The notes under the pieces: model-generated
Told to the model about the DNA's origin: nothing
Databases searched by the model: none
Seen by the model: the letters and a program-made list of their open reading frames with translations, nothing else
Part shown: positions 17,427 to 26,621 of the stretch, one piece after another
How the letters are laid out: each line of letters begins with the position of its first letter
Numbering within the stretch: position 1 is the stretch's first letter
Program-made: the position numbers and the translations under genes
NCBI GenBank assembly: GCA_019694435.1
Contig: JAIBBZ010000022.1
Location: forward strand, 35,872 to 99,871
DNA length: 64,000 bases
Reading direction: 5' to 3'
From: Pirellulales bacterium
GTDB lineage: Bacteria > Planctomycetota > Planctomycetia > Pirellulales > JAEUIK01

Positions 17427-18266
17427 TCAAGCCAGGGCGTCGGCCGCCTTCGCGGCGACGTCGAAGCACTGCCGCACGTCGTCGCGCGGGTCGGCTTCCT
17501 TCTCTTCGTATTCGAGCGACAGGCTGCCATCGGCCGGAAACTCGACTTCGCGCAGCGCCTGGAACACGCCTTTGACGTCGAGATGACCCTCGCCCAGGAT
17601 GACGCCGCGCGCGTTGGCTTTCTGCTCGGCAAAGTCTTTCAGATGCACGCCGTAGAGCCGGCCCTTGAACAGCCGGATGGCTCGCACCGGGTCTTCGGCC
17701 GAGCGGATGTAGTGGCCCAAGTCAGCGCAGGCGCCGATCTTCGGGTGATGGCCTTCGATGGCCGTCAGGACGTCGGCGATCTTGTTGTAGCGGGCGCCGG
17801 GCCCGTGGTTGTGAATCGCAATGCGGATGTCGAATTCCTCGACCAGTTTGTCGAGGCTGTCGAAGGCGTCCTCGGTCGGATCGGCCGACAGGTTGCGAAT
17901 GCCGACCCGCTGGGCGAACTCGAACATCTTCCGATTCTTCTCGTGATCCTTGGTAAAAGGGTTCACGCCGTAGCCGATGATCTTGATGTCGCGGCGCCGA
18001 GCCTCGGCCAGCATCTTGTCGATTTCGGCCGGCGACGACTTGCTGGGAAAATGCGCCTCGAACATCTCGACGTAATGCAGCCCGAGCTTCTGCGTTTCGT
18101 CGAGCGCCTTGAGCACGTCGAAACCGCGGAAGGTGTACGACTGGATGCCCATGGGCATCCCGGCAAAGGGAGCAGCCAGCGCCCGCCCGGTCGCGAACCC
18201 TGCGGCGGCCAGCGCCGCCAGACTGGCCTGCAATAACTCTCGTCGCGATGGGTGGTGCGGATGCAT
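17427..18266 (-). CDS. Exported sugar phosphate isomerase/epimerase-like TIM-barrel protein
   Basis: 279 residues. The N-terminus HPSRRELLQASLAAL looks like a twin-arginine signal (S-R-R-x-L-L). The rest is an AP-endonuclease-2/xylose-isomerase-like barrel: MGIQSYTFRGFD, LHYVEMFEAHFP, IIGYGVNPF, IAIHNHGPG (metal-binding His), IGACADLGHY, GVHLKDF and LSLEYEEKE. Planctomycetes carry many Tat-exported copies believed to act on sugars; the substrate is unknown. The ATG is at 18264-18266. It converges on the phosphodiesterase gene. Confidence 0.88.
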   Translation of the reverse strand: MHPHHPSRRELLQASLAALAAAGFATGRALAAPFAGMPMGIQSYTFRGFDVLKALDETQKLGLHYVEMFEAHFPSKSSPAEIDKMLAEARRRDIKIIGYGVNPFTKDHEKNRKMFEFAQRVGIRNLSADPTEDAFDSLDKLVEEFDIRIAIHNHGPGARYNKIADVLTAIEGHHPKIGACADLGHYIRSAEDPVRAIRLFKGRLYGVHLKDFAEQKANARGVILGEGHLDVKGVFQALREVEFPADGSLSLEYEEKEADPRDDVRQCFDVAAKAADALA

Positions 18267-18394
18267 GGTGCGGGTCTCCCAGTGGGGTGTGTCGAGCGGT
18301 GCGGGGCCGAAGCGAAGATCTCTCCGGGCGGCGATTGTACTCCGGACCAAGCAGCGCCACGAGCACCGCTGCCGGGCGGCGGCCGGGATGCCGC

Positions 18395-19003
18395 TCAGAC
18401 GCCGCGCAGCCGCTGAAAATCGCGGGCCACGAACCAGATCAACCCATAGCAAGCCATCAGCATCAGGTGCAGCAGATCGACGTGCTTGAGCGGCCTGCCC
18501 TCGGGCAGGGGAATCCGATTCACGGCAAAGCCCACGACAACTAACAGCGTAATCGCCCCCAAGGCGGCGCCGGCCACGGGCGCGCGCCCCAATCGCAACG
18601 CCTGCACGGCCGCGATCAGCAGCGCGACGAGCAACGTCGATCCCCAAAGCGTGAGCACCAACTCGAAGTGCGGCGAGCCTTGCAGCGCATGCACGGCGCC
18701 CACGCCCACGATGGCCAGCGCCACGGCCCACCATCGCGCGCTCGGCCAAGGACCAAATACCGCGGCCAGCACGCCCAGCCCCATGGCCAGCGTTCCCGGT
18801 CCGCGCCCGAGTTGCGAGAGCCACTCGTGCGTGGGGGCGAACTGCGTCCAACCGCCCAGGTTGAAGCCGCCGGCAAACGCAGCCACCGCCACGAAGATCA
18901 GGCCTGTGAAGAGGAAGTCGTTTTGCGCGCGCGCCGCCCACACGGCGATGACCACGCAAATCGCGGCCAGGGCAAAATCAAACCATCCGGAGAGGAGCGG
19001 CAT
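18395..19003 (-). CDS. Multi-pass membrane protein, function unknown
   Basis: 202 residues, almost entirely hydrophobic, with about six or seven predicted spans (FALAAICVVIAVWAA; TGLIFVAVAAFAGGF; TLAMGLGVLAAVFG; WWAVALAIVGVGAV; STLLVALLIAAVQAL; AALGAITLLVVVGFAV; LLHLMLMACYGLIWF). Polar loops include GGWTQFAPTHEWL and GSPHFELVL. The layout recalls small uncharacterised membrane families such as DUF6962, but I cannot name it. ATG 19001-19003 is divergent from rsgA with 54 bases between them. A longer in-frame extension across rsgA is an artefact. Confidence 0.7.
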   Translation of the reverse strand: MPLLSGWFDFALAAICVVIAVWAARAQNDFLFTGLIFVAVAAFAGGFNLGGWTQFAPTHEWLSQLGRGPGTLAMGLGVLAAVFGPWPSARWWAVALAIVGVGAVHALQGSPHFELVLTLWGSTLLVALLIAAVQALRLGRAPVAGAALGAITLLVVVGFAVNRIPLPEGRPLKHVDLLHLMLMACYGLIWFVARDFQRLRGV

Positions 19004-19057
19004 GCCAGCGGTCCGTCGAGTGTCGGAAAACGACCAAGGTCTGCTAGAGTAGCCAGT

Positions 19058-20194
19058 ATGGCTAAGAAGAAGGGTAAGCTCCGCGCCGAGTTTCGCAAGC
19101 ATCACGAATCGCGGCGTCGCGACGGCGATCTCACCCGGCAGTTCCATCACGGCGCTCAGCCGCTGGAAGACGTGGCCCGGGGCGAGCGCGTCAGCGGCAA
19201 GGGCAAGCTGACCCGCAAACGGACGGTCTTCGGCGACGAAGTGACCGGCGACGAGCATGGGTTTGCCGTGCATTTGGATGTCGACCTGGCCCAGGCCCTG
19301 CGCGGCCGGGTGCTGGCCGTGCGCGGGCTGCACAGCACGGTGGTCACTGACGAAGGGCGGCAATATCGCTGCGCCACGCGACGCTTGCTCAAGACCCTGT
19401 CGACCGACGCCCGGCACGTGGTCATCGCCGGCGACGTGGTGCTGTTCCGACCCGAGGGCGCCGAAGAAGGCATCATTCTCCGGGTTGAACCCCGGCACGG
19501 CACGCTCAGCCGTACGAGCCGTCAGCGGCAACACCTGATCGCCAGCAACGTCGACCAGGTGCTGGTTGTGGGCAGCGCCGCGCAGCCCGACCTGAAACCC
19601 AACTTGCTCGACCGCTTTTTGCTGAGTGCCGAGCGGACCGGCATCCGCCCGATCGTTTGCATCAACAAGGTCGACCTGATTGACGCCGCGAGCCTGCAGC
19701 CGCTGGTGGGTAACTATGCCCAACTCGGCTACGCAACCTTGCTGGTCAGCGCCACGACGGGGCAAGGGATCGTACGGTTGCGGCGACTGCTGCGCGGACA
19801 GCAAACGGCCGTCGTGGGTCAAAGCGGCGTGGGCAAGTCATCGCTGTTGAACGCGGTCGATCCGAACCTCAAGCTGCGCGTCGGTGACGTCAGCGAGGAA
19901 TCGCAAAAAGGCACCCACACGACCACCACCGCGACGCTGTGGCCCCTGGCCAGCGGCGGGTTCGTGGTCGATACGCCGGGCATCCGGCAAATGGAGCTGT
20001 GGGACGTCGTACCGGAGGAGATGGCGGGCTTTTTCAGGGAATTTCGCCCGTTCGTCAGCCGCTGCCGGTTTCCCGATTGCACACACGTCCACGAGGACGA
20101 TTGTGCCGTGAAAGACGCCGTGGCCGACGACTTGATCGACGGCCGCAGGTATGAAAGCTATTGCCGGCTGCGTGAGGGCGACGGGCTCGAATGA
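19058..20194 (+). CDS. rsgA: Ribosome small subunit-dependent GTPase A
   Basis: 378 residues. The circularly permuted GTPase order is clear: G4 (INKVDL), then G1 (GQSGVGKSS), then G3 (DTPG), preceded by an OB-fold and followed by a zinc finger (CRFPDCTHVHEDDC). RsgA (YjeQ) checks the decoding centre of the maturing 30S subunit. A lysine/arginine-rich N-terminal extension of about 60 residues (MAKKKGKLRAEFRKHHESRRR) precedes the OB-fold and probably helps rRNA binding. hflX, another ribosome-linked GTPase, is next downstream. Confidence 0.95.
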   Translation: MAKKKGKLRAEFRKHHESRRRDGDLTRQFHHGAQPLEDVARGERVSGKGKLTRKRTVFGDEVTGDEHGFAVHLDVDLAQALRGRVLAVRGLHSTVVTDEGRQYRCATRRLLKTLSTDARHVVIAGDVVLFRPEGAEEGIILRVEPRHGTLSRTSRQRQHLIASNVDQVLVVGSAAQPDLKPNLLDRFLLSAERTGIRPIVCINKVDLIDAASLQPLVGNYAQLGYATLLVSATTGQGIVRLRRLLRGQQTAVVGQSGVGKSSLLNAVDPNLKLRVGDVSEESQKGTHTTTTATLWPLASGGFVVDTPGIRQMELWDVVPEEMAGFFREFRPFVSRCRFPDCTHVHEDDCAVKDAVADDLIDGRRYESYCRLREGDGLE

Positions 20195-20348
20195 CGCCGC
20201 GAACCCTGCTGCCGTTGGAGTTGTCCCCCGTGTTGGCCCGGAACTCGCGTAGCCGACATTTGGGCGGGTGGTAGAATTAATCACTAGACTTTCGACGAGG
20301 AAGTCGTCCGTACGGCCGGCGCTCAGCAAACGGGAGCATTCCAACCGC

Positions 20349-21803
20349 GTGACAGATCGAAACCGAATCGGCAGCGTTGTCTCGGAATCGGCCATCCTGG
20401 TGGGCGTCCTGCTCGACGACCAACCCGTTTCGGAAAACCCGCTCGACGAGCTGGCCGGCCTGGCGGAAACGGCCGGCGCCCGCGTCGTCGGCCAGTTGAC
20501 CCAGCGACGCAACGTGCCCGACAAGACGGCCTACCTGGGCAGCGGCAAGGTCGACGAGTTGGCCACGCTCGTGGCGGCGAAAGACGCCGACGTCGTAATT
20601 TTCGACAACGACCTTTCGCCTGCCCAGACCCGCAATCTGGAAAAGGCCACGAGCACCAAGGTCATCGATCGTACCGAGTTGATTCTCGACATCTTCGCCA
20701 ACCGCGCGCAGACCTACGAGGCCCGGTTGGCCGTCGAGCTGGCCCAGTTGCAGTATTCGCTGCCGCGGCTGAAGCGGATGTGGACTCACTTGTCCCGCAT
20801 TAAGAACGGCATCGGGATGCGCGGGCCGGGCGAAAAGCAGCTCGAAGAAGACCGCCGGCTCGTCGAGCGGAGGATCTTCGAGCTACGTACCGAGCTGGGC
20901 GGAATCGAGCGCCGCAAAGAGCGCCAGGTGGCGGGCCGCCGCGATCATATGACCGTGTCGCTCGTGGGTTACACGAACGCCGGCAAGAGCACGTTGATGA
21001 ACGCGCTGACCGGCGCCGGCGTCTATGCGGCCGACAAATTGTTCGCCACGCTCGACACGCGCACGCGCCGCTGGCAATTGCCCGGCTGGGGGCCCGTGCT
21101 GTTGAGCGACACGGTCGGCTTCATTCGTCACTTGCCGCACCACTTGATCGCCAGCTTCAAGGCGACGTTGGAAGAGGCCCGGCAAGCCGATCTGCTGCTG
21201 CACGTCGCCGATGCCAGCAACGACGCGGTTGTCGAGCAGATTGATTCGGTCCGCGAGGTGCTCGAAGAACTGGGGATTCGGGCCAAGGACACGCTGTTGG
21301 TGTTGAACAAGATCGACGCCGTGCCCAGCCGCACGCAGGTGAGCCTGCTGCTCAACCGCTTCCCTCAGGCGATCGCGGTGAGTGCCCGTAATCGTATCGG
21401 GCTCGATCAACTGGCCAACGCCGTGAGCGATGCGCTCAGCGCGAGTTTTGCCGACGTCGACGTCGAAACGGGCGTCGACAACGGGCGTTTGCTGGCCTAC
21501 CTGGCGGCGCGCGGCGAAGTCTTCTCGCGACGGTACGACGACAGCCGTGTGATCATCCACTGCCGGCTGCCTCAGCGGCATCTCGTGCAGATCGAATCGA
21601 TCGGCGGTACAGTCAGTCCGCATCGCAACGGCCAAGGCGCCGGCGGTCTGCCTGCGCCAGGTGCGCAGGATGGTGTCGAGCCCCGTAGCGCAGACGAGCG
21701 CGGCGCGGCCAACGAGCCGCGCGTGATGGATCACGGCCCCGAGGCCTGGATCGAATCTTCACCCGCCGATAGCTTGCCGCTGACCGACCGTCACGCCTCT
21801 TGA
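20349..21803 (+). CDS. hflX: GTPase HflX
   Basis: 484 residues. The N-terminal HflX domain (LVGVLLDDQP, LTQRRNVPDKTAYLGSGKV, VVIFDNDLSPAQTRNLE) is followed by a helical linker with GPGEKQLEEDRR and a G domain: GYTNAGKST (G1), DTVGFIRHLPHHL (G3) and NKID (G4). HflX splits stalled 70S ribosomes. Start: GTG 20349 (VTDRNRIGS) is favoured because the family begins shortly before this; GGGAG lies 12 bases upstream, which is loose, and a GTG at 20268 is the alternative. About 80 C-terminal residues after the G domain (RNGQGAGGLPAPGAQDG and on) are low-complexity and not part of the core family. Confidence 0.93.
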   Translation: MTDRNRIGSVVSESAILVGVLLDDQPVSENPLDELAGLAETAGARVVGQLTQRRNVPDKTAYLGSGKVDELATLVAAKDADVVIFDNDLSPAQTRNLEKATSTKVIDRTELILDIFANRAQTYEARLAVELAQLQYSLPRLKRMWTHLSRIKNGIGMRGPGEKQLEEDRRLVERRIFELRTELGGIERRKERQVAGRRDHMTVSLVGYTNAGKSTLMNALTGAGVYAADKLFATLDTRTRRWQLPGWGPVLLSDTVGFIRHLPHHLIASFKATLEEARQADLLLHVADASNDAVVEQIDSVREVLEELGIRAKDTLLVLNKIDAVPSRTQVSLLLNRFPQAIAVSARNRIGLDQLANAVSDALSASFADVDVETGVDNGRLLAYLAARGEVFSRRYDDSRVIIHCRLPQRHLVQIESIGGTVSPHRNGQGAGGLPAPGAQDGVEPRSADERGAANEPRVMDHGPEAWIESSPADSLPLTDRHAS

Positions 21804-21882
21804 GGCGACGTGCGGCTGGCCGGGGTCGCCGCCACCGCGGGAACGATCGCTCGCAAGTACTCCACGGAAGGAAATAAGTGGC

Positions 21883-22668
21883 ATGGCCCGTCGGTCGTTG
21901 CGCGATTGCCGTGTGCTGATCACCGGCGCCTCGAGCGGCATCGGGCGAGCGCTGGCGATCGAACTGGCCCAGCGCGGCTCGCAAGTGCTCGTCTTTGCGC
22001 GGAATCGCGATCGCTTGGAAGAACTCGTCGCGGAGTTGCGCCGAATGGGTGCGCGAGCCGAGGCTGTGGCGGGCGACGTCACCTCGGCCGACGATCGGGC
22101 CGCGGCGCTGCGCGCCGCAACCGCTGGCTTTGGCGGGCTCGACATCCTCATCAACAACGCCGGAGTGGGCGCCCTGGGACCGTTCCTGTCGGCCGAGCCG
22201 TCTAGACTGCGCGCCGTCATGGAAGTGAATCTATTCGCGGTGGCCGAACTCACGCGCGAGGCGGTACCCTTACTGCGACACGGCTCGCGGCCGCTGGTGG
22301 TCAATATCGGCTCGATCCTCGGCCAGCGGGCCCTTCCACGGATGAGCGAGTATTGCGCAAGCAAATTTGCGCTGCAGGGACTGAGCACGTCGCTGCGGGG
22401 TGAATTACGGCCCTTAGGTATCGACCTGCTGTTGGTCTGTCCTGGCACCACGCAAACCGAATTTCACAGCCACCTGGTCGATCGGCGCGGCGACGTTCCT
22501 TGGCCTGTGCCCGCGGGACTGCCGGCCGAGGTGTGTGCGGGCCGGATTGCACAGGCCATGGAGCGCGGACGTCGAAACCTGATCCCCGACTGGCCGGCAT
22601 GGTGGCTGAGCCTGCTCAATCGGCACCTGCCCGCGGTGGTCGATCGTTGGATGGAGCGGTACGGTTGA
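21883..22668 (+). CDS. Short-chain dehydrogenase/reductase
   Basis: 261 residues with the classical SDR pattern: TGASSGIG cofactor site near 14-21, NNAGVG, catalytic Ser in NIGSILGQ, and YCASK (Tyr/Lys pair). The C-terminal part ends in a hydrophobic/aromatic tail (DWPAWWLSLLNRHLP) suggestive of membrane contact, as in SDRs acting on lipids or quinones. The substrate is unknown. AAGGA lies upstream of ATG 21883, 79 bases after hflX. Confidence 0.88.
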   Translation: MARRSLRDCRVLITGASSGIGRALAIELAQRGSQVLVFARNRDRLEELVAELRRMGARAEAVAGDVTSADDRAAALRAATAGFGGLDILINNAGVGALGPFLSAEPSRLRAVMEVNLFAVAELTREAVPLLRHGSRPLVVNIGSILGQRALPRMSEYCASKFALQGLSTSLRGELRPLGIDLLLVCPGTTQTEFHSHLVDRRGDVPWPVPAGLPAEVCAGRIAQAMERGRRNLIPDWPAWWLSLLNRHLPAVVDRWMERYG

Positions 22669-22763
22669 CCGAGCCGGCGGCGCCGCATCGTCGAATTCGG
22701 CCGGACGTCTAAAATGCCGCGCCGGCTTGCCGGATTAACTCTTGCCCTGCAAAGGATCGGATT

Positions 22764-24152
22764 ATGCCACGCCTACGACTCGGGTTGCTCGTCGCCGTAT
22801 CTTGCGTGTTTGGCGTCGCCAGTGCCTGCGGCCAGGAGAACTGGCCGCAGTTTCGCGGTCCGCGCGGCGATGGGACGGTCGAGAGTGCGCGGTTTCCGCA
22901 CGCCTGGTCGCCGACGGAAAACATCGCCTGGAAAGTCGGTGTTCCCGGTTCCGGTTGGGCGCAGCCGGTGGTCTGGGGGCAGCAGGTCTTTGTGTTGACG
23001 GCAGTCTCGACGGCCGATCCCGAACCGAAAAAGGCCGCAACGAACGCCTTTACCGGTCCGGCCAAGCCGCCTGAGGATTCCTATCGCTGGGAACTGGCCT
23101 GTTTCGATCTCGCCGGAGGCCAGGAGCAATGGCGTCAGCAGATCGCCGAACAACAGCCGCCGATCCCGGCGCACGTGACGAACACGTATGCCACGGAGAC
23201 GCCGGCCACCGACGGCAAGCACGTCGTCGTCTGGCTGGCCTCGATCGGGAAGGTCTTCGCCTACCGCGTCGATGGCGAGCTGGCCTGGAGCGTTGATCTG
23301 GGCGTGCATCCGATGCAGGCCAATCTAGGAACTGGCAGCTCGCCGGTGATCGTCGGCGATCTGGTCTACGTGCAATGGTACAACGAGGAAGACTCGTTCC
23401 TCGTGGCCCTCGAGACGGCGACCGGCCAGGAACGCTGGCGCGCGCCGCGCAGCAAAGGCACCTCGTGGGCGACTCCGTTCGTTTGGCGCAACTCGGTTCG
23501 CACCGAGCTCGTGGCCTGCGGGAACACTCGCGTGTATTCGTACGATCTCGCCACGGGCCAGGCCTTCTGGGAACTGGGCAATTTCCCGTCGTCGTTCGCC
23601 AGCAGCCCCACGGCCCAAGGCGACGCGTTGTTCTTGGGGAACAACGGCCCGTTCAGCACTGCGCCGTTGTTCTCGGTCAAAGCGGGCAAGTCAGGCGACA
23701 TCTCGCTGTCGAAGAAAGAGGCCGCCAGCAAGGAGCTTGTTCACAACGACGGCATCGCCTGGTGGCGCGTGCGGTCGGGTCCCGGCCTCGCGTCGCCCGT
23801 CGTCGCGGGGCCCCGGCTGTATGTCTCCGAAGAATCGATCTTGGCCTGCTACGCCGCCGCCACGGGCGAACGCCTGTATCGCGAGCGGTTGCCCGACGGG
23901 AAGGATGTTGTCGCCTCGCCGCTGGTGTTGGAGGACCGAATCCTCTTGATCGACGGCGACGGCACGGCATTTTTCGTGGCCGCCGAACCGGAATTCAAAA
24001 TCCTCGGCACCAACCGCCTGAACGAACAAGTTTGGGCTACGCCGGCAGTCGCGGGTGATGCCTTGCTCGTTCGTGGAGTCGAGCACCTGTATTGCATTCG
24101 CGCCCAAAGTGCTGCTGCTGCCGCAGATATGTCACCTGCCGAAGCCAAGTGA
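22764..24152 (+). CDS. Secreted PQQ-like beta-propeller protein
   Basis: 462 residues with a signal peptide (MPRLRLGLLVAVSCVFGVASACG). The mature protein begins NWPQFRGPRGDGT, the standard opening of planctomycete PQQ-repeat (BamB-like) proteins, and has repeated blades such as FAYRVDGELAWSVDLG, VALETATGQERW and VYSYDLATGQAFWELG. Such propellers usually bind partners or substrates rather than carry out PQQ catalysis; no catalytic residues are evident. AAAGGAT precedes ATG 22764. It is followed at about 190 bases by the Gfo/Idh/MocA gene on the same strand. Confidence 0.9.
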   Translation: MPRLRLGLLVAVSCVFGVASACGQENWPQFRGPRGDGTVESARFPHAWSPTENIAWKVGVPGSGWAQPVVWGQQVFVLTAVSTADPEPKKAATNAFTGPAKPPEDSYRWELACFDLAGGQEQWRQQIAEQQPPIPAHVTNTYATETPATDGKHVVVWLASIGKVFAYRVDGELAWSVDLGVHPMQANLGTGSSPVIVGDLVYVQWYNEEDSFLVALETATGQERWRAPRSKGTSWATPFVWRNSVRTELVACGNTRVYSYDLATGQAFWELGNFPSSFASSPTAQGDALFLGNNGPFSTAPLFSVKAGKSGDISLSKKEAASKELVHNDGIAWWRVRSGPGLASPVVAGPRLYVSEESILACYAAATGERLYRERLPDGKDVVASPLVLEDRILLIDGDGTAFFVAAEPEFKILGTNRLNEQVWATPAVAGDALLVRGVEHLYCIRAQSAAAAADMSPAEAK

Positions 24153-24214
24153 CGTTGGCCGCCGAGGCTGCTTCGCGGTGCCCAAGTGGCTTCCCGGGGC
24201 CGAGTTGTGCTATT

Positions 24215-24238
24215 CTGACACCCGGTGCTGACACCCGG
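24215..24238 (+). repeat. 13-bp tandem repeat upstream of the oxidoreductase gene
   Basis: CTGACACCCGG occurs twice (24215-24225 and 24228-24238), a 13-bp period with TG between the copies, just after TATTCT. Such a phased direct repeat in a promoter region may be a regulator site. Confidence 0.4.
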
Positions 24239-24255
24239 CCGCCTTTCGCGGGGTA

Positions 24256-24269
24256 GTGCTGTGCAGCAC
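24256..24269 (+). promoter_or_regulatory. Palindromic operator-like site
   Basis: GTGCTG-TG-CAGCAC is a perfect 6-2-6 inverted repeat, 77 bases before the ATG of the Gfo/Idh/MocA gene and close after the tandem repeat. Its size is typical of a dimeric repressor site. Confidence 0.4.
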
Positions 24270-24345
24270 GACACCTCGCGAGCGCGTCGACCGCCGCGCC
24301 GCCCCCCCAGGGCTGCCCACCAACAACATTCTGGAGTTCTCTGCG

Positions 24346-25794
24346 ATGACCGACTTCAATCGTCGCCGTTTTTTAGAAAAGTCGATGTTCGCCACGGCGA
24401 CGGCCCTGGCGGCCACCGCCTCGACCCGAGTCGTCGCGGCGGCCGACAATGCCCCGTCGAGCCCCAATGAGAAGCTCGGGGTGGCCATCCTCGGCGTACG
24501 CGGCCGCGGCGGCGAGCACATCGAACAGTTTGCCAAGCGTCCCAACACCCAGATTCTCTACCTGGTCGATCCCGACTCGAATGTCGCCAAGCGCCGTGCC
24601 AGCCAGGTCAAGGAGCTGTCGGGCCACGAGCCGAAGGTCGTGCAGGACATGCGCGAAGTGTTCGACGACAAGACCATTGATGTCGTGAGCGTCGCCACGC
24701 CCAACCACTGGCACTCGCTCGCGTCGATCTGGGCCATGCAGGCCGGCAAGGACGTGTATTGTGAAAAGCCGGTCAGCCACAACGTGAGCGAAGGCCGCCG
24801 GATGGTCGAGGTGGCCCGCAAGCACCAGCGCATTTGCCAGACCGGCACGCAGATCCGTTCGACCGAAGGCACGAATAAGGCCATGGCCTATCTGCACGAC
24901 GGCAAGCTGGGCGATGTGACCGTGGCCCGCGGCCTGTGTTACAAGCGGCGCCCGTCCATCGGCCATCAGCCCGACAAGGAACCGCCGGCCGGCGTCGATT
25001 ACAACCTCTGGCTCGGTCCGGCACCGGAGCGGGCGTTCTCGGGCAATCGCTTCCACTACAACTGGCATTGGCACTGGGACTACGGCAACGGCGACCTGGG
25101 TAACCAGGGCATCCACCAGATGGACGTGGCCCGGTGGGGGCTGAACGTCGATAACCTCGGCGAAGCCGTGATGTCGTATGGCGGCCGCTTCGGCTACGAG
25201 GACGACGGCGAAACCGCCAACACGCAAATCACCATGCACACGTATGGCAATCGTCTGCTGATCTTCGAGGTTCGCGGTCTCGAGACGCCCGACTTCAAGG
25301 GCGCGAAAGTCGGCAACGTGTTCTACGGCACCAAGGGCTACCTGGTGATGACCGACTACTCGAGCGGCGCCGCGTTCGATCTCGACGGCAAGCTCGTCGA
25401 GAAATTCGACGGGGGCGGCGACCACTTCGGCAACTTCATCGACTGCGTTTTGTCGCGGAAGCAGGAAGACCTGCACGCCGACATTCTCGAGGGTCACCTC
25501 TCGAGCGCGTTGTGCCACTTGGGCAACATCTCGTACCGCTTGGGCCAGAAGATGTCGCCGGAAGACGTCAAGGCTCAGTTGTCCGACAACCCCGAGTTGC
25601 TCGACAGCTTCACCCGGTTCAGCGATCACCTGACCGAAGACAAGGTGAACCTGAGCGAGACGCAAATCCAGTGCGGTCCGAAGCTCGCCTTCGACGCGGC
25701 CAACGAAAAGTTCGCCAACAATTCGCAGGCCGACGCGATGCTGACCCGCGAATACCGTGCGCCGTTCGTGGTGCCCAGCGCGAGCCAGATCTAA
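24346..25794 (+). CDS. Tat-exported Gfo/Idh/MocA family oxidoreductase
   Basis: 482 residues. NRRRFLEKSMFATATALAATAS is a twin-arginine signal. The Rossmann domain starts KLGVAILGVRGRGGEHI, then VATPNHWHSLASI and the EKP motif (YCEKPVSHN) that marks this family. The C-terminal domain contains HWHWDYGNGDLGNQGIHQMD. These enzymes oxidise or reduce sugars and inositols with NAD(P), and exported planctomycete copies usually keep a tightly bound cofactor. The ATG 24346 start has GGAG about ten bases upstream. A repeat and a palindrome lie in the upstream region. Confidence 0.92.
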   Translation: MTDFNRRRFLEKSMFATATALAATASTRVVAAADNAPSSPNEKLGVAILGVRGRGGEHIEQFAKRPNTQILYLVDPDSNVAKRRASQVKELSGHEPKVVQDMREVFDDKTIDVVSVATPNHWHSLASIWAMQAGKDVYCEKPVSHNVSEGRRMVEVARKHQRICQTGTQIRSTEGTNKAMAYLHDGKLGDVTVARGLCYKRRPSIGHQPDKEPPAGVDYNLWLGPAPERAFSGNRFHYNWHWHWDYGNGDLGNQGIHQMDVARWGLNVDNLGEAVMSYGGRFGYEDDGETANTQITMHTYGNRLLIFEVRGLETPDFKGAKVGNVFYGTKGYLVMTDYSSGAAFDLDGKLVEKFDGGGDHFGNFIDCVLSRKQEDLHADILEGHLSSALCHLGNISYRLGQKMSPEDVKAQLSDNPELLDSFTRFSDHLTEDKVNLSETQIQCGPKLAFDAANEKFANNSQADAMLTREYRAPFVVPSASQI

Positions 25795-25821
25795 AGCGCC
25801 AGCTCGTCATGCACATTCTGG

Positions 25822-25858
25822 CGGGTCGGGCCGGAGGGTCCGACCCGTCGGTTTTTTT
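25822..25858 (+). terminator. Rho-independent terminator
   Basis: CGGGTCGG (25822-25829) pairs with CCGACCCG (25840-25847) around a 10-base loop, followed by seven T (25852-25858). It lies 28 bases after the oxidoreductase stop, so the pseudouridine synthase gene must have its own promoter or rely on read-through. Confidence 0.85.
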
Positions 25859-25887
25859 GCGCTGCGAATAGGATCGCGTCCGCCGCC

Positions 25888-26592
25888 ATGGAACTGCCGC
25901 CGCCCGACATCCTGCTCGAGCAGGGGCCCGTCCTTGTCGTTCTCAAGCCCTCGGGCGTGCTCAGCCAGGCACCGCCGGGCATCGACAGCCTGGAGCTGCG
26001 CATCAAGCAGTTCTTGATGCAGCGCGAAGGGCGACCGAAAGCACCCTACCTGGCCATTCCCCATCGCCTCGACCGACCGGTCTCGGGCGTGATGGTCTTT
26101 GCCCGGCACAGCCGCGCCGCGAAAAAAATCGGCCGGCAGTTCGAAGAACGCTCGATCGAGAAGATCTACTGGGCCTGTGTCGAAGGGCACGTCGAGCCAG
26201 CCCAAGGTCGCTGGGAAGATTTCGTCCGCAAAGTGCCCGACGAACCTCGGGCCGAAATTGTTCCGCCCGAGCATCCCGAGGCGCGGCAGGCCGTGCTCGA
26301 ATATCGCACGTTGGGGCGCAGCCGCTCCGGCTCATGGCTCGAGATCGTGTTGCAAACCGGCCGCATGCACCAGATCCGTGTGCAGGCCGCGTCGCGCGGC
26401 TGGCCAGTCGTGGGCGACGTTCAATATGGCGCGCAAACGACGTTTGGACCGCCGGTCGACGATGCCCGACTGCGGCCGATCGCGCTACATGGCCAGCGCC
26501 TGGCGCTGCGCCATCCGATGACCGGCGAGCCGATCGACATCACCGCCGCGCCGCCGGCCACCTGGGACGAGCTGCAACTCCAGCGCGATTGA
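25888..26592 (+). CDS. RluA-family pseudouridine synthase, no S4 domain
   Basis: 234 residues. The catalytic motif HRLDRPVSG holds the essential Asp, and VLVVLKPSGVL and TGRMHQIRVQ are family motifs. It lacks an N-terminal S4 domain, as in RluA or RluC/TruC-like enzymes that modify single uridines in rRNA or tRNA; the target is not predictable here. It differs from the S4-containing paralogue at 41705-42694. Confidence 0.9.
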   Translation: MELPPPDILLEQGPVLVVLKPSGVLSQAPPGIDSLELRIKQFLMQREGRPKAPYLAIPHRLDRPVSGVMVFARHSRAAKKIGRQFEERSIEKIYWACVEGHVEPAQGRWEDFVRKVPDEPRAEIVPPEHPEARQAVLEYRTLGRSRSGSWLEIVLQTGRMHQIRVQAASRGWPVVGDVQYGAQTTFGPPVDDARLRPIALHGQRLALRHPMTGEPIDITAAPPATWDELQLQRD

Positions 26593-26621
26593 CACTCGCG
26601 GTGCACCAGACCCCCGGGCGA

